Shown piece by piece: positions 1-5,591 of a stretch of 5,734 nucleotides of DNA (position 1 is the first letter of the stretch; the number at the start of each line of letters is the position of its first letter). Where the stretch lies: assembly GCA_022759065.1 (NCBI GenBank), contig JAEMPZ010000175.1:1-5734 (forward strand). The letters run 5' to 3'. A model generated the notes under the pieces. It was given only the letters and a program-made list of their open reading frames with translations. It was not told the origin of the DNA and ran no database searches. Source of the stretch: Acidobacteriota bacterium (GTDB taxonomy: Bacteria > Acidobacteriota > UBA4820 > DSQY01). The position numbers and the translations under genes were made by a program.

Positions 1-10
1 GGGATTCGAA

Positions 11-97
11 GGGCGGGACACGGCACAGCCTCGCCGCGAGAACGCGACCGAAGAGGGAGCGTTCGCAGCGTTGCGAGGCAAGCCGAGAGACCCGCCC
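11..97 (+). repeat. 87-nt imperfect hairpin (possible structured RNA or palindromic repeat)
   Basis: Four nested helices line up on one axis. GGGCGGG (11-17) pairs with CCCGCCC (91-97), CGGC (21-24) with GCCG (82-85), GCCTCGC (28-34) with GCGAGGC (73-79), and AACGC (41-45) with GCGTT (68-72). They are separated by small A-rich internal loops (aca/agaga, aca/aa) and a 6-nt bulge (35-40). An alternative tip pairs GAACGC (40-45) with GCGTTC (59-64). That makes 23 Watson-Crick pairs in 87 nt. No T-tract follows, so it does not look like an intrinsic terminator, and I do not recognise tRNA, SRP or tmRNA hallmarks. It lies just upstream of the cdaA promoter, so it is not in the leader made from that promoter. 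It could be an intergenic palindromic repeat, a small RNA, or part of a longer upstream transcript. The pairing is seen; function is unknown. Confidence 0.55.
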
Positions 98-183
98 CGG
101 GAACGCTACGGATGTCGCGGGGAGATGGCCGTCTCTATGAGAGGTTCGAGGATGCAGCTCCTCCAGCGAATCAGGCCCTTGTC

Positions 184-212
184 TTGACCCAGCCTGCTTG
201 GCGGAAGATAAT
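184..212 (+). promoter_or_regulatory. sigma70-like promoter of the cdaA operon
   Basis: TTGACC (184-189, five of six to the -35 consensus) and GATAAT (207-212, five of six to the -10 consensus) are separated by exactly 17 nt. Transcription would start near 219, only about 15 nt before GTG 234. The possible TTG start at 198 would lie inside the promoter, which argues against it. No operator is obvious. Confidence 0.6.
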
Positions 213-222
213 GGGGGCTTGC

Positions 223-227
223 GGAGG
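223..227 (+). promoter_or_regulatory. ribosome binding site that fixes the cdaA start
   Basis: GGAGG lies 6 nt before GTG 234. The alternative in-frame TTG at 198 has no purine-rich sequence at the right distance, so this site decides in favour of GTG 234. Confidence 0.65.
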
Positions 228-233
228 TTTGTC

Positions 234-1037
234 GTGGAAACGGCGTGGAGGGCGATTCTTGTTCGGGGGTTTCACTGGTACGACGCCCTGGATATCATTG
301 CCGTCGCGCTTTTGGTCTATTACGCGCTGACGCACGTTCGCGGAACGCGCGCCGTCCAGATGATGGTCGGGATTTTTGCATTGCTCGCCGCGAACTTCGC
401 CGCCGGCTGGTTTCACATGGCCTCGACGCAGAGGATGCTTCAGAACGTCCTTTTCTACATCCCATTCGCGGTGATTGTTCTCTTTAGGGACACCATTCGG
501 CGCGCGCTGGCTTCTCTCGGGGGAATTTTTTTCGGGCAGAAAATTGTCCGGCGAACCGCCGCGCACTGCTCCGAGGAGGTCTCTCGCGCTTGTTTCGCGT
601 TGGCGGGGCGGCGCCATGGGGCGCTGATAGTGCTTGAGCAGACGCAGGGGCTGAAGAACTTTGCCGAAAGCGGCGTCTCCATTGGGGCCGAGGCGAGCGC
701 CGATCTCCTGATGACCATATTTTATCCGGGGACGCCGCTTCACGACGGCGCGGTGATTATATCCGAGGGCCAGATAGCCGCGGCCGGCTGCTTCCTTCCC
801 TTGACGGCGCAGCCGCTTCCGATGGAATTGGGCACCCGCCACCGCGCCGCGGCGGGCATCACGGAAACGACGGACGCTCTCTGCGTGGTCGTCTCGGAGG
901 AGCGGGGCACCGTGACGCTCGTCAGAGAGGGCGAGTTTGAGCCAATGGAAACCGAGGCGCAGCTCAAGACCTGGCTGTGCGCCAACCTGTCTGGAGGGAA
1001 GAAAGGTGCGATTGAGACGCCTGCCGCCGCCTCTTGA
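234..1037 (+). CDS. cdaA: CdaA, membrane-bound diadenylate cyclase
   Basis: Makes cyclic di-AMP from two ATP at the inner face of the cytoplasmic membrane. The 267-residue product matches the usual CdaA length (about 270). It has three hydrophobic segments near residues 17-34, 41-60 and 68-84, a short linker, then the DAC domain from about residue 105. Both catalytic signatures are present: DGA (171-173, in PLHDGAVII) and RHR (202-204, in GTRHRAA), followed by the conserved SEE near 221-223. GTG 234 is chosen because GGAGG sits 6 nt upstream and a promoter lies just before it; a longer TTG start at 198 adds only 12 non-conserved residues. The family's usual QPE after the third membrane segment reads RDT here (residues 85-87). 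The gene heads an operon with cdaR and glmM, whose products bind and regulate CdaA in Firmicutes (family knowledge). The 3' end overlaps cdaR by 32 nt, implying coupled translation. Confidence 0.95.
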   Translation: METAWRAILVRGFHWYDALDIIAVALLVYYALTHVRGTRAVQMMVGIFALLAANFAAGWFHMASTQRMLQNVLFYIPFAVIVLFRDTIRRALASLGGIFFGQKIVRRTAAHCSEEVSRACFALAGRRHGALIVLEQTQGLKNFAESGVSIGAEASADLLMTIFYPGTPLHDGAVIISEGQIAAAGCFLPLTAQPLPMELGTRHRAAAGITETTDALCVVVSEERGTVTLVREGEFEPMETEAQLKTWLCANLSGGKKGAIETPAAAS

Positions 1038-1998
1038 CAGTTTCGTTCCGGACTCGCAGGCCGCGTTGCTTCTGCTTTTGTCCGTGGCCGTGGCCCTTCT
1101 CTACTGGGCCTTTACGGTTTCGGAGGAGCGCTCGCTCAAGGATTTTTCGGTGCCGGTGCAGTTCTACGGAGTGGCTCAGGACCAGGTCGTTACGGGCGAT
1201 ATACTCCATTCCCGGCTGACGGTCGAGGTGCGCGGCACGCCGGATCTTTTGAGGCGGGTGCGCGAGGAGGACATCGAGGCGAAGGTGGACGTCTCCCACA
1301 TGGGCCCGGGCCCGCAGGTCTACGAGATGGGAAACGAAAACATCCGCCTCCCGTCGTCCATCGAGCTGGTAAGGGTTATTCCGTCCACCGTGCATTTCAC
1401 GTTGGACAAGCGCGTTCGGAAGACCCTCCCGTTGGAGCCCAACTTCGTGGGCCTGGCGCCGCGCGGCCTTCAGGTTCTTTCGTGGGTAATAGAGCCTGCC
1501 AAGGTGACGGTTGAAGGGCCAGAGGGAATGTTGGCCCACCTTGGCCACGTCCAGACGCAGCCGGTTCCAGTGGATGGGCGCGCTCAGGATTTCGACGCGG
1601 TGGTCATTCCAATCGCGCCCGATCCCGAAATCAGCATCATTGATCCACAGCCCTATCACCTTCATGCCCGCGTAGGGGAGCGGCGAGCGCAGCGCTCCAT
1701 AACGCCGGTAACGATTTCGGTGACGGGGGCGGCGCCGGGGTGGACCGTCACCGTTGATCCTTCCTACTTGAAGGTCATGGTAGATGGGCCGGAATCGGCG
1801 GTGGTGAACCTGCGGCCTTCGGACATCGTCGCGGAAGTAAACCTGCGGGGGCTATCCCCGGCGCCGGCGCCCTACCAGCTCAGGCCAGCGGTCCATTTGG
1901 CCGACGCCGCGCTTTCAAGCAGAGTTGAAATAACTTCGTGGATCCAACGTTTCGTCGAAGTCAAAATAGAGGCCGCTTCGCAAGAGGCCAAACCTTGA
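1006..1998 (+). CDS. cdaR: CdaR, YbbR-domain regulator of diadenylate cyclase
   Basis: Membrane-anchored extracytoplasmic protein that partners CdaA and adjusts c-di-AMP synthesis in characterised systems. The 330-residue product has a basic N-terminus, one hydrophobic anchor (about residues 18-37), and three YbbR-like beta-rich repeats at roughly 46-134, 140-223 and 229-321. Recurrent family features are visible, such as VEVRGTPDLL (73-82), VTVEGPEGML (167-176) and VMVDGPESAV (257-266), each the V-x-V-x-G-P/T turn of a repeat. GTG 1006 is preceded by GGAGGG (993-998) with a 7-nt gap. A longer reading from ATG 937 has no such site and would overlap cdaA by 101 nt. Three repeats rather than four is within the family's range. 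The stop codon overlaps the TTG start of glmM. The family and context are secure; the regulatory sign (activation or inhibition) cannot be read from sequence. Confidence 0.9.
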   Translation: MRLRRLPPPLDSFVPDSQAALLLLLSVAVALLYWAFTVSEERSLKDFSVPVQFYGVAQDQVVTGDILHSRLTVEVRGTPDLLRRVREEDIEAKVDVSHMGPGPQVYEMGNENIRLPSSIELVRVIPSTVHFTLDKRVRKTLPLEPNFVGLAPRGLQVLSWVIEPAKVTVEGPEGMLAHLGHVQTQPVPVDGRAQDFDAVVIPIAPDPEISIIDPQPYHLHARVGERRAQRSITPVTISVTGAAPGWTVTVDPSYLKVMVDGPESAVVNLRPSDIVAEVNLRGLSPAPAPYQLRPAVHLADAALSSRVEITSWIQRFVEVKIEAASQEAKP

Positions 1999-3341
1999 GC
2001 CGCAGATTTTTCGGCACCGACGGCATGCGCGGAGTGGCGGGCGAATTCCCCCTGGACAGGCGGACGGTCACGGCGCTGGGGCTCGCCGCCGGCGAGGTGC
2101 TTGGCCGGGCTGGCGCCACGGCCCTGATAGCGGCCGACACGCGGGAATCGGGGCCATGGCTCGCGTCCAGTTTGGCCGAGGGGCTTGTGGCCGCGGGAAT
2201 GGAATGCCATTATGCCGGCATCCTTCCAACCCCGGCGGTGGCCCACCTTACCTTGGCCCACGGATATACGCTGGGGGCCGTGATATCAGCCTCTCATAAT
2301 CCTTACGAGGATAACGGGATCAAATTCTTCGGGCCGAGCGGTTTCAAGCTCCCCGACGAAACGGAAACGCGCATTGAAGAAGCCATGCTCAGGATATTGG
2401 GCCAGGAGATACTTGCTGGGGGGGAAGCTTCCGGATTGCCGGCGCTTGAGGCCGGGTACGGCGAAGAGTACCTCATTTGGCTCTTATCCAAGTGGCGAGG
2501 AACGCGCCTTGATGGATGGCGGATCGTGCTTGACTGCGCCAACGGCGCCGCCTTTCGCCTTGCCCCGGCCCTTTTCAGCCGACTCGGCGCTAAAGTCACC
2601 GCCATTGCGTGCTCTCCGACCGGAACGAACATCAATGAAAATTGCGGGAGCCTTCACCTCGACAACTTGGCGAGAGAGGTTGCGGCCAGCCATGCTCACT
2701 TGGGCCTTGCTTTCGACGGCGACGCCGACCGGTGCATAGCCGTGGGCCCTGATGGAAAGGTGCTTGACGGAGATTACGTCCTATATCATGACGCGCTTTG
2801 GCGAAAAGCGGAAGGGCGCCTGCCCGGCAACTGGGTGGTCGGCACGGTGATGAGCAACCTCTGGCTTGAGCAGGCTCTGAGCAGAAACCGCATTCGCTTT
2901 TACAGGGCGCCGGTGGGGGACCGTTACGTTCTCTCGTGCCTGCAGGACCGTGGGGCCATGCTTGGGGGAGAACCCTCCGGACACGTCCTCTTTTTGGACG
3001 ACGTCACGACCGGCGACGGCCTTTACACCGGGATGGTCTTCGCCTCGCACGCCCGACGCTATGGAGACGCTTCCGCTTTATCGGCGGGCATTGAGCCGTT
3101 TCCTCAGAAGATGGTGAATCTGCGGGTCACCCGCCGGTGCGACCTGGCGGAAGAGCGCGCCATTCAGGCCGCTCTGCAAAACGAAGAAGCAACGCTCGGC
3201 CGCGATGGCCGCATCGTGCTGAGGTTCTCCGGCACCGAACCGGTTTTGCGCCTTATGGTTGAAGCGAAGACGGCCGGGCAGGTGGACGAGGTTCTGGCCC
3301 GACTATCCGCCGTTCTTTACCAGGAACTTGGAAAGGCTTAG
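1995..3341 (+). CDS. glmM: GlmM, phosphoglucosamine mutase
   Basis: Converts glucosamine 6-phosphate to glucosamine 1-phosphate in the cytoplasm, on the route to UDP-GlcNAc, peptidoglycan and lipopolysaccharide. The 448-residue product is of normal length. It opens with the family signature RRFFGTDGMRG. It carries the phosphoserine loop SASHNP (catalytic Ser about 100), the metal loop DGDADR (241-246), the sugar-recognition loop GEPSGH (about 325-330) and the phosphate-binding RFSGTEP loop (about 410-416). TTG 1995 is chosen because it places the start exactly where GlmM proteins begin. AAGAGG lies 7 nt upstream, and TTGA overlaps the cdaR stop. The upstream ATG 1938 would add 19 residues foreign to the family and lie deep in cdaR. 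GlmM is known to bind and inhibit CdaA in Firmicutes, so a cyclase, its regulator and its metabolic partner are co-transcribed here. Phosphomannomutase is excluded by the GlmM-type start and context. Confidence 0.96.
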   Translation: MSRRFFGTDGMRGVAGEFPLDRRTVTALGLAAGEVLGRAGATALIAADTRESGPWLASSLAEGLVAAGMECHYAGILPTPAVAHLTLAHGYTLGAVISASHNPYEDNGIKFFGPSGFKLPDETETRIEEAMLRILGQEILAGGEASGLPALEAGYGEEYLIWLLSKWRGTRLDGWRIVLDCANGAAFRLAPALFSRLGAKVTAIACSPTGTNINENCGSLHLDNLAREVAASHAHLGLAFDGDADRCIAVGPDGKVLDGDYVLYHDALWRKAEGRLPGNWVVGTVMSNLWLEQALSRNRIRFYRAPVGDRYVLSCLQDRGAMLGGEPSGHVLFLDDVTTGDGLYTGMVFASHARRYGDASALSAGIEPFPQKMVNLRVTRRCDLAEERAIQAALQNEEATLGRDGRIVLRFSGTEPVLRLMVEAKTAGQVDEVLARLSAVLYQELGKA

Positions 3342-3351
3342 GGGTGAAGTC

Positions 3352-4068
3352 ATGAAACTTGGCGTGAACATAGACCATGTGGCGACGCTAAGGCAGGCAA
3401 GGATGGGGCTGGAACCCGACCCGGTGCACGCCGCCGTCCTTTGCGAACTCGGCGGCGCCGACGGCATCACCGTCCACCTGCGCGCGGACCGGAGGCACAT
3501 CCAGGACCGAGACGTGGAACTTCTTAAGCAGGTCATCTCTACCCGCTTGAACATAGAGATGGCAGCCACTTCGGCGATGGTCGAGATGGCGGCTTCGGTC
3601 CAGCCGTGGCAAGTGACGCTGGTTCCGGAACAGCCCAATGAAGTGACCACCCAGGGCGGCTTGGACGTTATCCTGAACGAGGGCCACGTCCGGCAGGTTG
3701 TTTCAAGGCTTTCGTCCCTCAACATAAGGGTGAGCATATTCGTGGACCCGTCGCTTGAGCAGGTCCGCGCCGCCCACAAGGCGGGGGCGAACGCGATCGA
3801 GATCAACACCAACGGTTACGCCACTGCTCGCACCGAGGCAAGCCAGGCCGCCGCGTTGAAGGCCGTCGAAGAGACGGCAAGGATGGGCGCCAAGCTCGGG
3901 CTCGGCGTTCTGGCGGGGCACGCGCTCAATTACCGCAACACCGGGCCAATCGCCGCCATATCGCTGATTGAAGAGTTGAACATTGGCCATTCAATCCTTG
4001 CCCGCGCGCTGTTTGTGGGTTTGAAAGAGGCTGTTTCCGAGATGAAGGCGATCATTACAAGACGGTGA
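3352..4068 (+). CDS. pdxJ: PdxJ, pyridoxine 5'-phosphate synthase
   Basis: Condenses 1-deoxy-D-xylulose 5-phosphate with 3-amino-2-oxopropyl phosphate to pyridoxine 5'-phosphate, the last ring-forming step of DXP-dependent vitamin B6 synthesis (cytoplasm). The 238-residue TIM-barrel protein has family-normal length and starts with the hallmark MKLGVNIDHVATLRQAR. Catalytic residues are in place: His42 and Arg44 in VHLRADRRHI, Glu69 in NIEMAA, Glu150, and His190 in AGHALNYRN. The C-terminal ELNIGHSILARALFVGL helix is also conserved. The loop after Glu150 reads INTNGYA rather than the usual LHTGxYA, and AGHGLN reads AGHALN. ATG 3352 lies 10 nt after the glmM stop, with a weak purine stretch (AGGGGTGAAG) overlapping that stop, so translation is probably coupled to glmM. 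It is the last operon gene and faces the converging toxin gene. Confidence 0.95.
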   Translation: MKLGVNIDHVATLRQARMGLEPDPVHAAVLCELGGADGITVHLRADRRHIQDRDVELLKQVISTRLNIEMAATSAMVEMAASVQPWQVTLVPEQPNEVTTQGGLDVILNEGHVRQVVSRLSSLNIRVSIFVDPSLEQVRAAHKAGANAIEINTNGYATARTEASQAAALKAVEETARMGAKLGLGVLAGHALNYRNTGPIAAISLIEELNIGHSILARALFVGLKEAVSEMKAIITRR

Positions 4069-4084
4069 CGCGCGCCTGTTTTTT
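4064..4084 (+). terminator. possible weak terminator at the pdxJ end
   Basis: GGTG (4064-4067) can pair with CGCC (4073-4076, one G-T wobble) around a 5-nt loop, and a run of six T follows at 4079-4084. The stem is only 4 bp and begins inside the last codons, so termination would be inefficient. A second short stem, TGGC-gaa-GCCA (4084-4094), followed shortly by TTTT (4099-4102), may add to it. Confidence 0.3.
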
Positions 4085-4143
4085 GGCGAAGCCAGCCGTT
4101 TTGCGCAAGCGTGCTGTTGGCAGTGCAGTGATTAGTGGCAATT

Positions 4144-4168
4144 GAAAGCGCCTATTTGGGACAGGCGG
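4144..4168 (-). terminator. possible weak terminator after the toxin gene
   Basis: On the minus strand CGCCT (4167-4163) pairs with AGGCG (4153-4149) around a 9-nt loop that contains the end of the toxin reading frame. It is followed by CTTTCAATT. The stem is short and the T-run is interrupted, so this is a weak candidate. Confidence 0.22.
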
Positions 4169-4442
4169 GCATTCGTTTGTACGCCTCGCTTCGATGCGCG
4201 ATCCTGACAACAAGAATCCAAAGCTCTTCGTCGCTAAAAGCGTATACCACCCGGTAATCTCCGACCCTGTAACGCCATAGAGGCCTCCCCTGTCCTCGGA
4301 GCGGCTCTCCTTTCCGCGGGTTTTGCAAGAGATTCACCATTATCTTGGCAATGATACGGTCAAAAATAACGGCGGGGATGTTCTTCGCGTCCCGCTTAAC
4401 TGACTCCTTTATGCGCAGCTCGTACTTCGCCTTGTTCGTCAC
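4152..4442 (-). CDS. RelE/ParE-superfamily toxin
   Basis: Toxin half of a type II toxin-antitoxin pair. RelE-type members cleave mRNA in the ribosomal A site and ParE-type members poison gyrase. The 96-residue basic protein has the fold's expected layout: a beta strand (YELRIKES), two helices (about 14-40), then the core PLWRYRVGDYRVVYAF (54-69) and the strand LWILVVRIAHR (74-84) before a terminal SEAYK. Arg59 or Arg64, Arg80 and Tyr88 occupy positions comparable to catalytic Arg61, Arg81 and Tyr87 of E. coli RelE, which favours an active ribonuclease. This is an inference from spacing, not an alignment. The GTG start lies in a GTGA overlap with the antitoxin stop. No strong ribosome binding site precedes it, as expected for translation coupled to the antitoxin. 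It converges on pdxJ. Confidence 0.87.
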   Translation of the reverse strand: MTNKAKYELRIKESVKRDAKNIPAVIFDRIIAKIMVNLLQNPRKGEPLRGQGRPLWRYRVGDYRVVYAFSDEELWILVVRIAHRSEAYKRMPACPK

Positions 4443-4669
4443 GGCTTCGGTGGCTTTCGGCCCATGGCCCCGTAAAACTCATCCACCGTGAGAACACGGT
4501 CTTTGGGATCATTAAGCCGGTCCAGTGCCACTTGGTACTCGGCCCATTCTTCCAGGTACGCTTCCAGGGCCTCCCGAAGGATGGCGCTCTTCGGACGTTT
4601 CCTTGCCTTGGCCACATCCTCAAGCTGGTGGTAAAGCGCGTCTGGCAACCTTAGGGCAGCAGTGGTCAT
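4439..4669 (-). CDS. ribbon-helix-helix antitoxin of the RelE-type pair
   Basis: Antitoxin that would bind and neutralise the downstream toxin and repress their shared promoter. The 76-residue product starts with a ribbon-helix-helix domain: a short strand (AALRLPD, about 4-10) followed by two helices (about 11-22 and 27-43), with the second ending REALEAYLEEW. The acidic tail (about 46-70, with DRVLTVDEFYGAM) is the likely toxin-binding segment. ATG at 4669 is chosen over a GTG 18 nt upstream because AGGAGG lies 5 nt before it and the predicted transcript starts near 4682, after the GTG. The stop overlaps the toxin start by 4 nt (GTGA), the common antitoxin-first arrangement. The family call is firm (RHH/CopG-like); the exact subfamily is not. 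Confidence 0.87.
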   Translation of the reverse strand: MTTAALRLPDALYHQLEDVAKARKRPKSAILREALEAYLEEWAEYQVALDRLNDPKDRVLTVDEFYGAMGRKPPKP

Positions 4670-4674
4670 CGTTT

Positions 4675-4680
4675 CCTCCT
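4675..4680 (-). promoter_or_regulatory. ribosome binding site of the antitoxin gene
   Basis: A perfect AGGAGG on the minus strand, 5 nt before ATG 4669. It is the strongest such site in the window. It decides the start in favour of ATG and fits the need for more antitoxin than toxin. Confidence 0.7.
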
Positions 4681-4688
4681 CGTGCACA

Positions 4689-4717
4689 TTGTTAACTTAG
4701 TTTGCGCCAAGTGTCAA
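4689..4717 (-). promoter_or_regulatory. toxin-antitoxin promoter with possible operator
   Basis: A perfect TTGACA -35 (4717-4712, minus strand) is followed after 17 nt by TAACAA, or after 18 nt by AACAAT, as a modest -10. The transcript would begin near 4682, leaving a leader of about 13 nt. The palindrome GTTAAC (4691-4696) overlaps the -10, and a second palindrome GTGCAC (4682-4687) covers the start point. Either could be bound by the antitoxin for autoregulation, but no repeated operator pair is clear. Confidence 0.55.
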
Positions 4718-4751
4718 GGCCAGGAACGCCACTGAAGTTCCCTTTTGGGCG

Positions 4752-5432
4752 CTAACCTTCTTGCAAGTAGTTCTTCAGCCGCTCGATTTCGGCGATGGCC
4801 TTGGGGTCGAAGCCCACGGCGTAGCGGAAGACGCGGGTAAGCTGCGGAGTCCCTTCCCTTCTGAGCACCGTTCCCGGAATAACCAGCCCCTCAAGCGCCG
4901 GGACGCCCTGAAACGTCCAGAAGAAAAGGCGGCCCGCGGGCAAGTGCTGGGCGCTCTCCACCACCATGCCGCCGGCATTTACCGAAAGCGTGATGGCGGT
5001 CCCGTAGGCGGTGTTTGGCGCCTGTCCGGCGCTGACGTAAATGCGCACCTGGCGCCTGGCGCTGGAGCGGAGCGTCAGCCCCAGCGCGGCGATCAGCGCT
5101 TCGTTCGCCTGGTCAATGTTGCATGGCGACGGCAGGACTGCAAAAACGGAAGGCCCGACCTCTTCCAGGGATAGTGACGGCGTCAAAAGCAAAAGCTTGA
5201 ATTCCCGGCCGCACAGAGGCGAGGCGGCGGTTTTTCTCACGAAATCCAAAAAACCGGCAGCCTTTGGCCACTCTTCGGCCACGACAAGGTCTCGCTTCAG
5301 CGAGGCCAGCAGTTTCGCGCCCTGGTGGTAATCGGTGGCGTCGTGAACCTGGACGTCGGGCCTTGCAAGCACGGTGTTCCGCCACCATCCGTCCATTCCA
5401 GAATGGGAAATGAGAACGACTATGTGTTCCAC
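4752..5432 (-). CDS. degenerate receiver-like plus PilZ-like domain protein
   Basis: A 226-residue predicted cytoplasmic protein with two parts. Residues 1-118 resemble a response-regulator receiver fold (strands HIVVLIS, DLVVAEE, LLLLT and FAVL alternating with helices). However, the acidic pair after strand 1 is absent (ISHS), the phospho-acceptor Asp position reads Glu (about 53-54), and the Lys-Pro motif reads Ser-Pro (102-103). It should therefore not be phosphorylated in the normal way. Residues 122-224 resemble PilZ: an RxxxR motif at 126-130 (ARRQVRI), then LSVNAGGMVVES (149-160) where D/N-x-S-x-x-G is expected, and a closing VGFDPKAIAEIERLKNYL helix. PilZ domains usually bind c-di-GMP, but the second motif is imperfect, so binding is uncertain. 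The GTG start has GAAGG 6 nt upstream and a promoter nearby. The gene stands alone, and read-through into the toxin-antitoxin pair is possible. The role is unknown. Confidence 0.75.
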   Translation of the reverse strand: MEHIVVLISHSGMDGWWRNTVLARPDVQVHDATDYHQGAKLLASLKRDLVVAEEWPKAAGFLDFVRKTAASPLCGREFKLLLLTPSLSLEEVGPSVFAVLPSPCNIDQANEALIAALGLTLRSSARRQVRIYVSAGQAPNTAYGTAITLSVNAGGMVVESAQHLPAGRLFFWTFQGVPALEGLVIPGTVLRREGTPQLTRVFRYAVGFDPKAIAEIERLKNYLQEG

Positions 5433-5438
5433 TGCCCG

Positions 5439-5443
5439 CCTTC
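5439..5443 (-). promoter_or_regulatory. ribosome binding site of the PilZ-like gene
   Basis: GAAGG on the minus strand lies 6 nt before the GTG at 5432 and extends as GAAGGCGG. It supports the GTG start, which also gives a sensible first beta strand for a receiver fold. Confidence 0.5.
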
Positions 5444-5455
5444 GCCCCCAATCGG

Positions 5456-5484
5456 AGAATATGACTTGCGCCGCCGCTTGTCAA
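5456..5484 (-). promoter_or_regulatory. sigma70-like promoter of the PilZ-like gene
   Basis: A perfect TTGACA (5484-5479, minus strand) and TATTCT (5461-5456, four of six) are separated by exactly 17 nt. Transcription would start near 5449, giving a leader of about 17 nt that contains the ribosome binding site. This is the best-formed promoter in the window. Confidence 0.7.
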
Positions 5485-5497
5485 GGATTCCCAAAGT

Positions 5498-5568
5498 CCC
5501 CAATCCCGCGATGGAACTGGCACTGAGCCCACAAACACCCATGAATACAGGGATTGGGGGCCTTTTTT
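5498..5568 (+). terminator. long-loop 10-bp inverted repeat followed by T6
   Basis: CCCCAATCCC (5498-5507) pairs perfectly with GGGATTGGGG (5550-5559); one wobble and one further pair (5496-5497 with 5560-5561) extend it. A run of six T follows at 5563-5568. With a 42-nt loop it is a poor classical terminator, yet the order stem then T-run fits plus-strand termination. It lies 13 nt upstream of the minus-strand PilZ-gene promoter, so it could instead be an operator-like or repeat structure. No plus-strand gene ending here is visible, so a terminator role is tentative. Confidence 0.35.
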
Positions 5569-5591
5569 GGGCGGGCGGGGCTTTCCATTTC

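Noticed and set aside
1..20. GGGATTCGAA at the left edge resembles a tRNA T-arm or the start of tmRNA.
   Set aside because: No acceptor stem, anticodon arm, tag reading frame or CCA end can be built around it.
1..187. Two plus-strand frames stay open from the left edge, one ending at TGA 185-187, suggesting the 3' end of an upstream gene.
   Set aside because: The translation is Arg/Gly/Pro-rich with no recognisable domain such as the C-terminus of FolP or FtsH. Open frames are expected by chance at this GC content, and the stretch overlaps the long hairpin.
171..842. A 223-codon minus-strand frame across cdaA.
   Set aside because: Arg/Gly/Pro-rich composition and no domain; it is the antisense shadow of a well-conserved cyclase gene.
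964..1665. A 233-codon minus-strand frame across cdaR.
   Set aside because: Antisense to YbbR repeats, biased composition and no ribosome binding site; a shadow frame.
4670..4687. GTG start for the antitoxin six codons upstream.
   Set aside because: It has no ribosome binding site and lies at or before the predicted transcription start, whereas ATG 4669 has a perfect AGGAGG.
4723..4741. Hairpin GGAAC/GTTCC after the PilZ-like gene as its terminator.
   Set aside because: Only 5 bp with a 9-nt loop, no T-run follows on the minus strand, and it merges directly into the toxin-antitoxin promoter.
234..5432. Functional link between CdaA (c-di-AMP) and the PilZ-like protein (possible c-di-GMP) as one two-nucleotide signalling system.
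   Set aside because: They are on opposite strands, separated by the toxin-antitoxin pair, and have separate promoters. Nothing in the sequence connects them beyond proximity.
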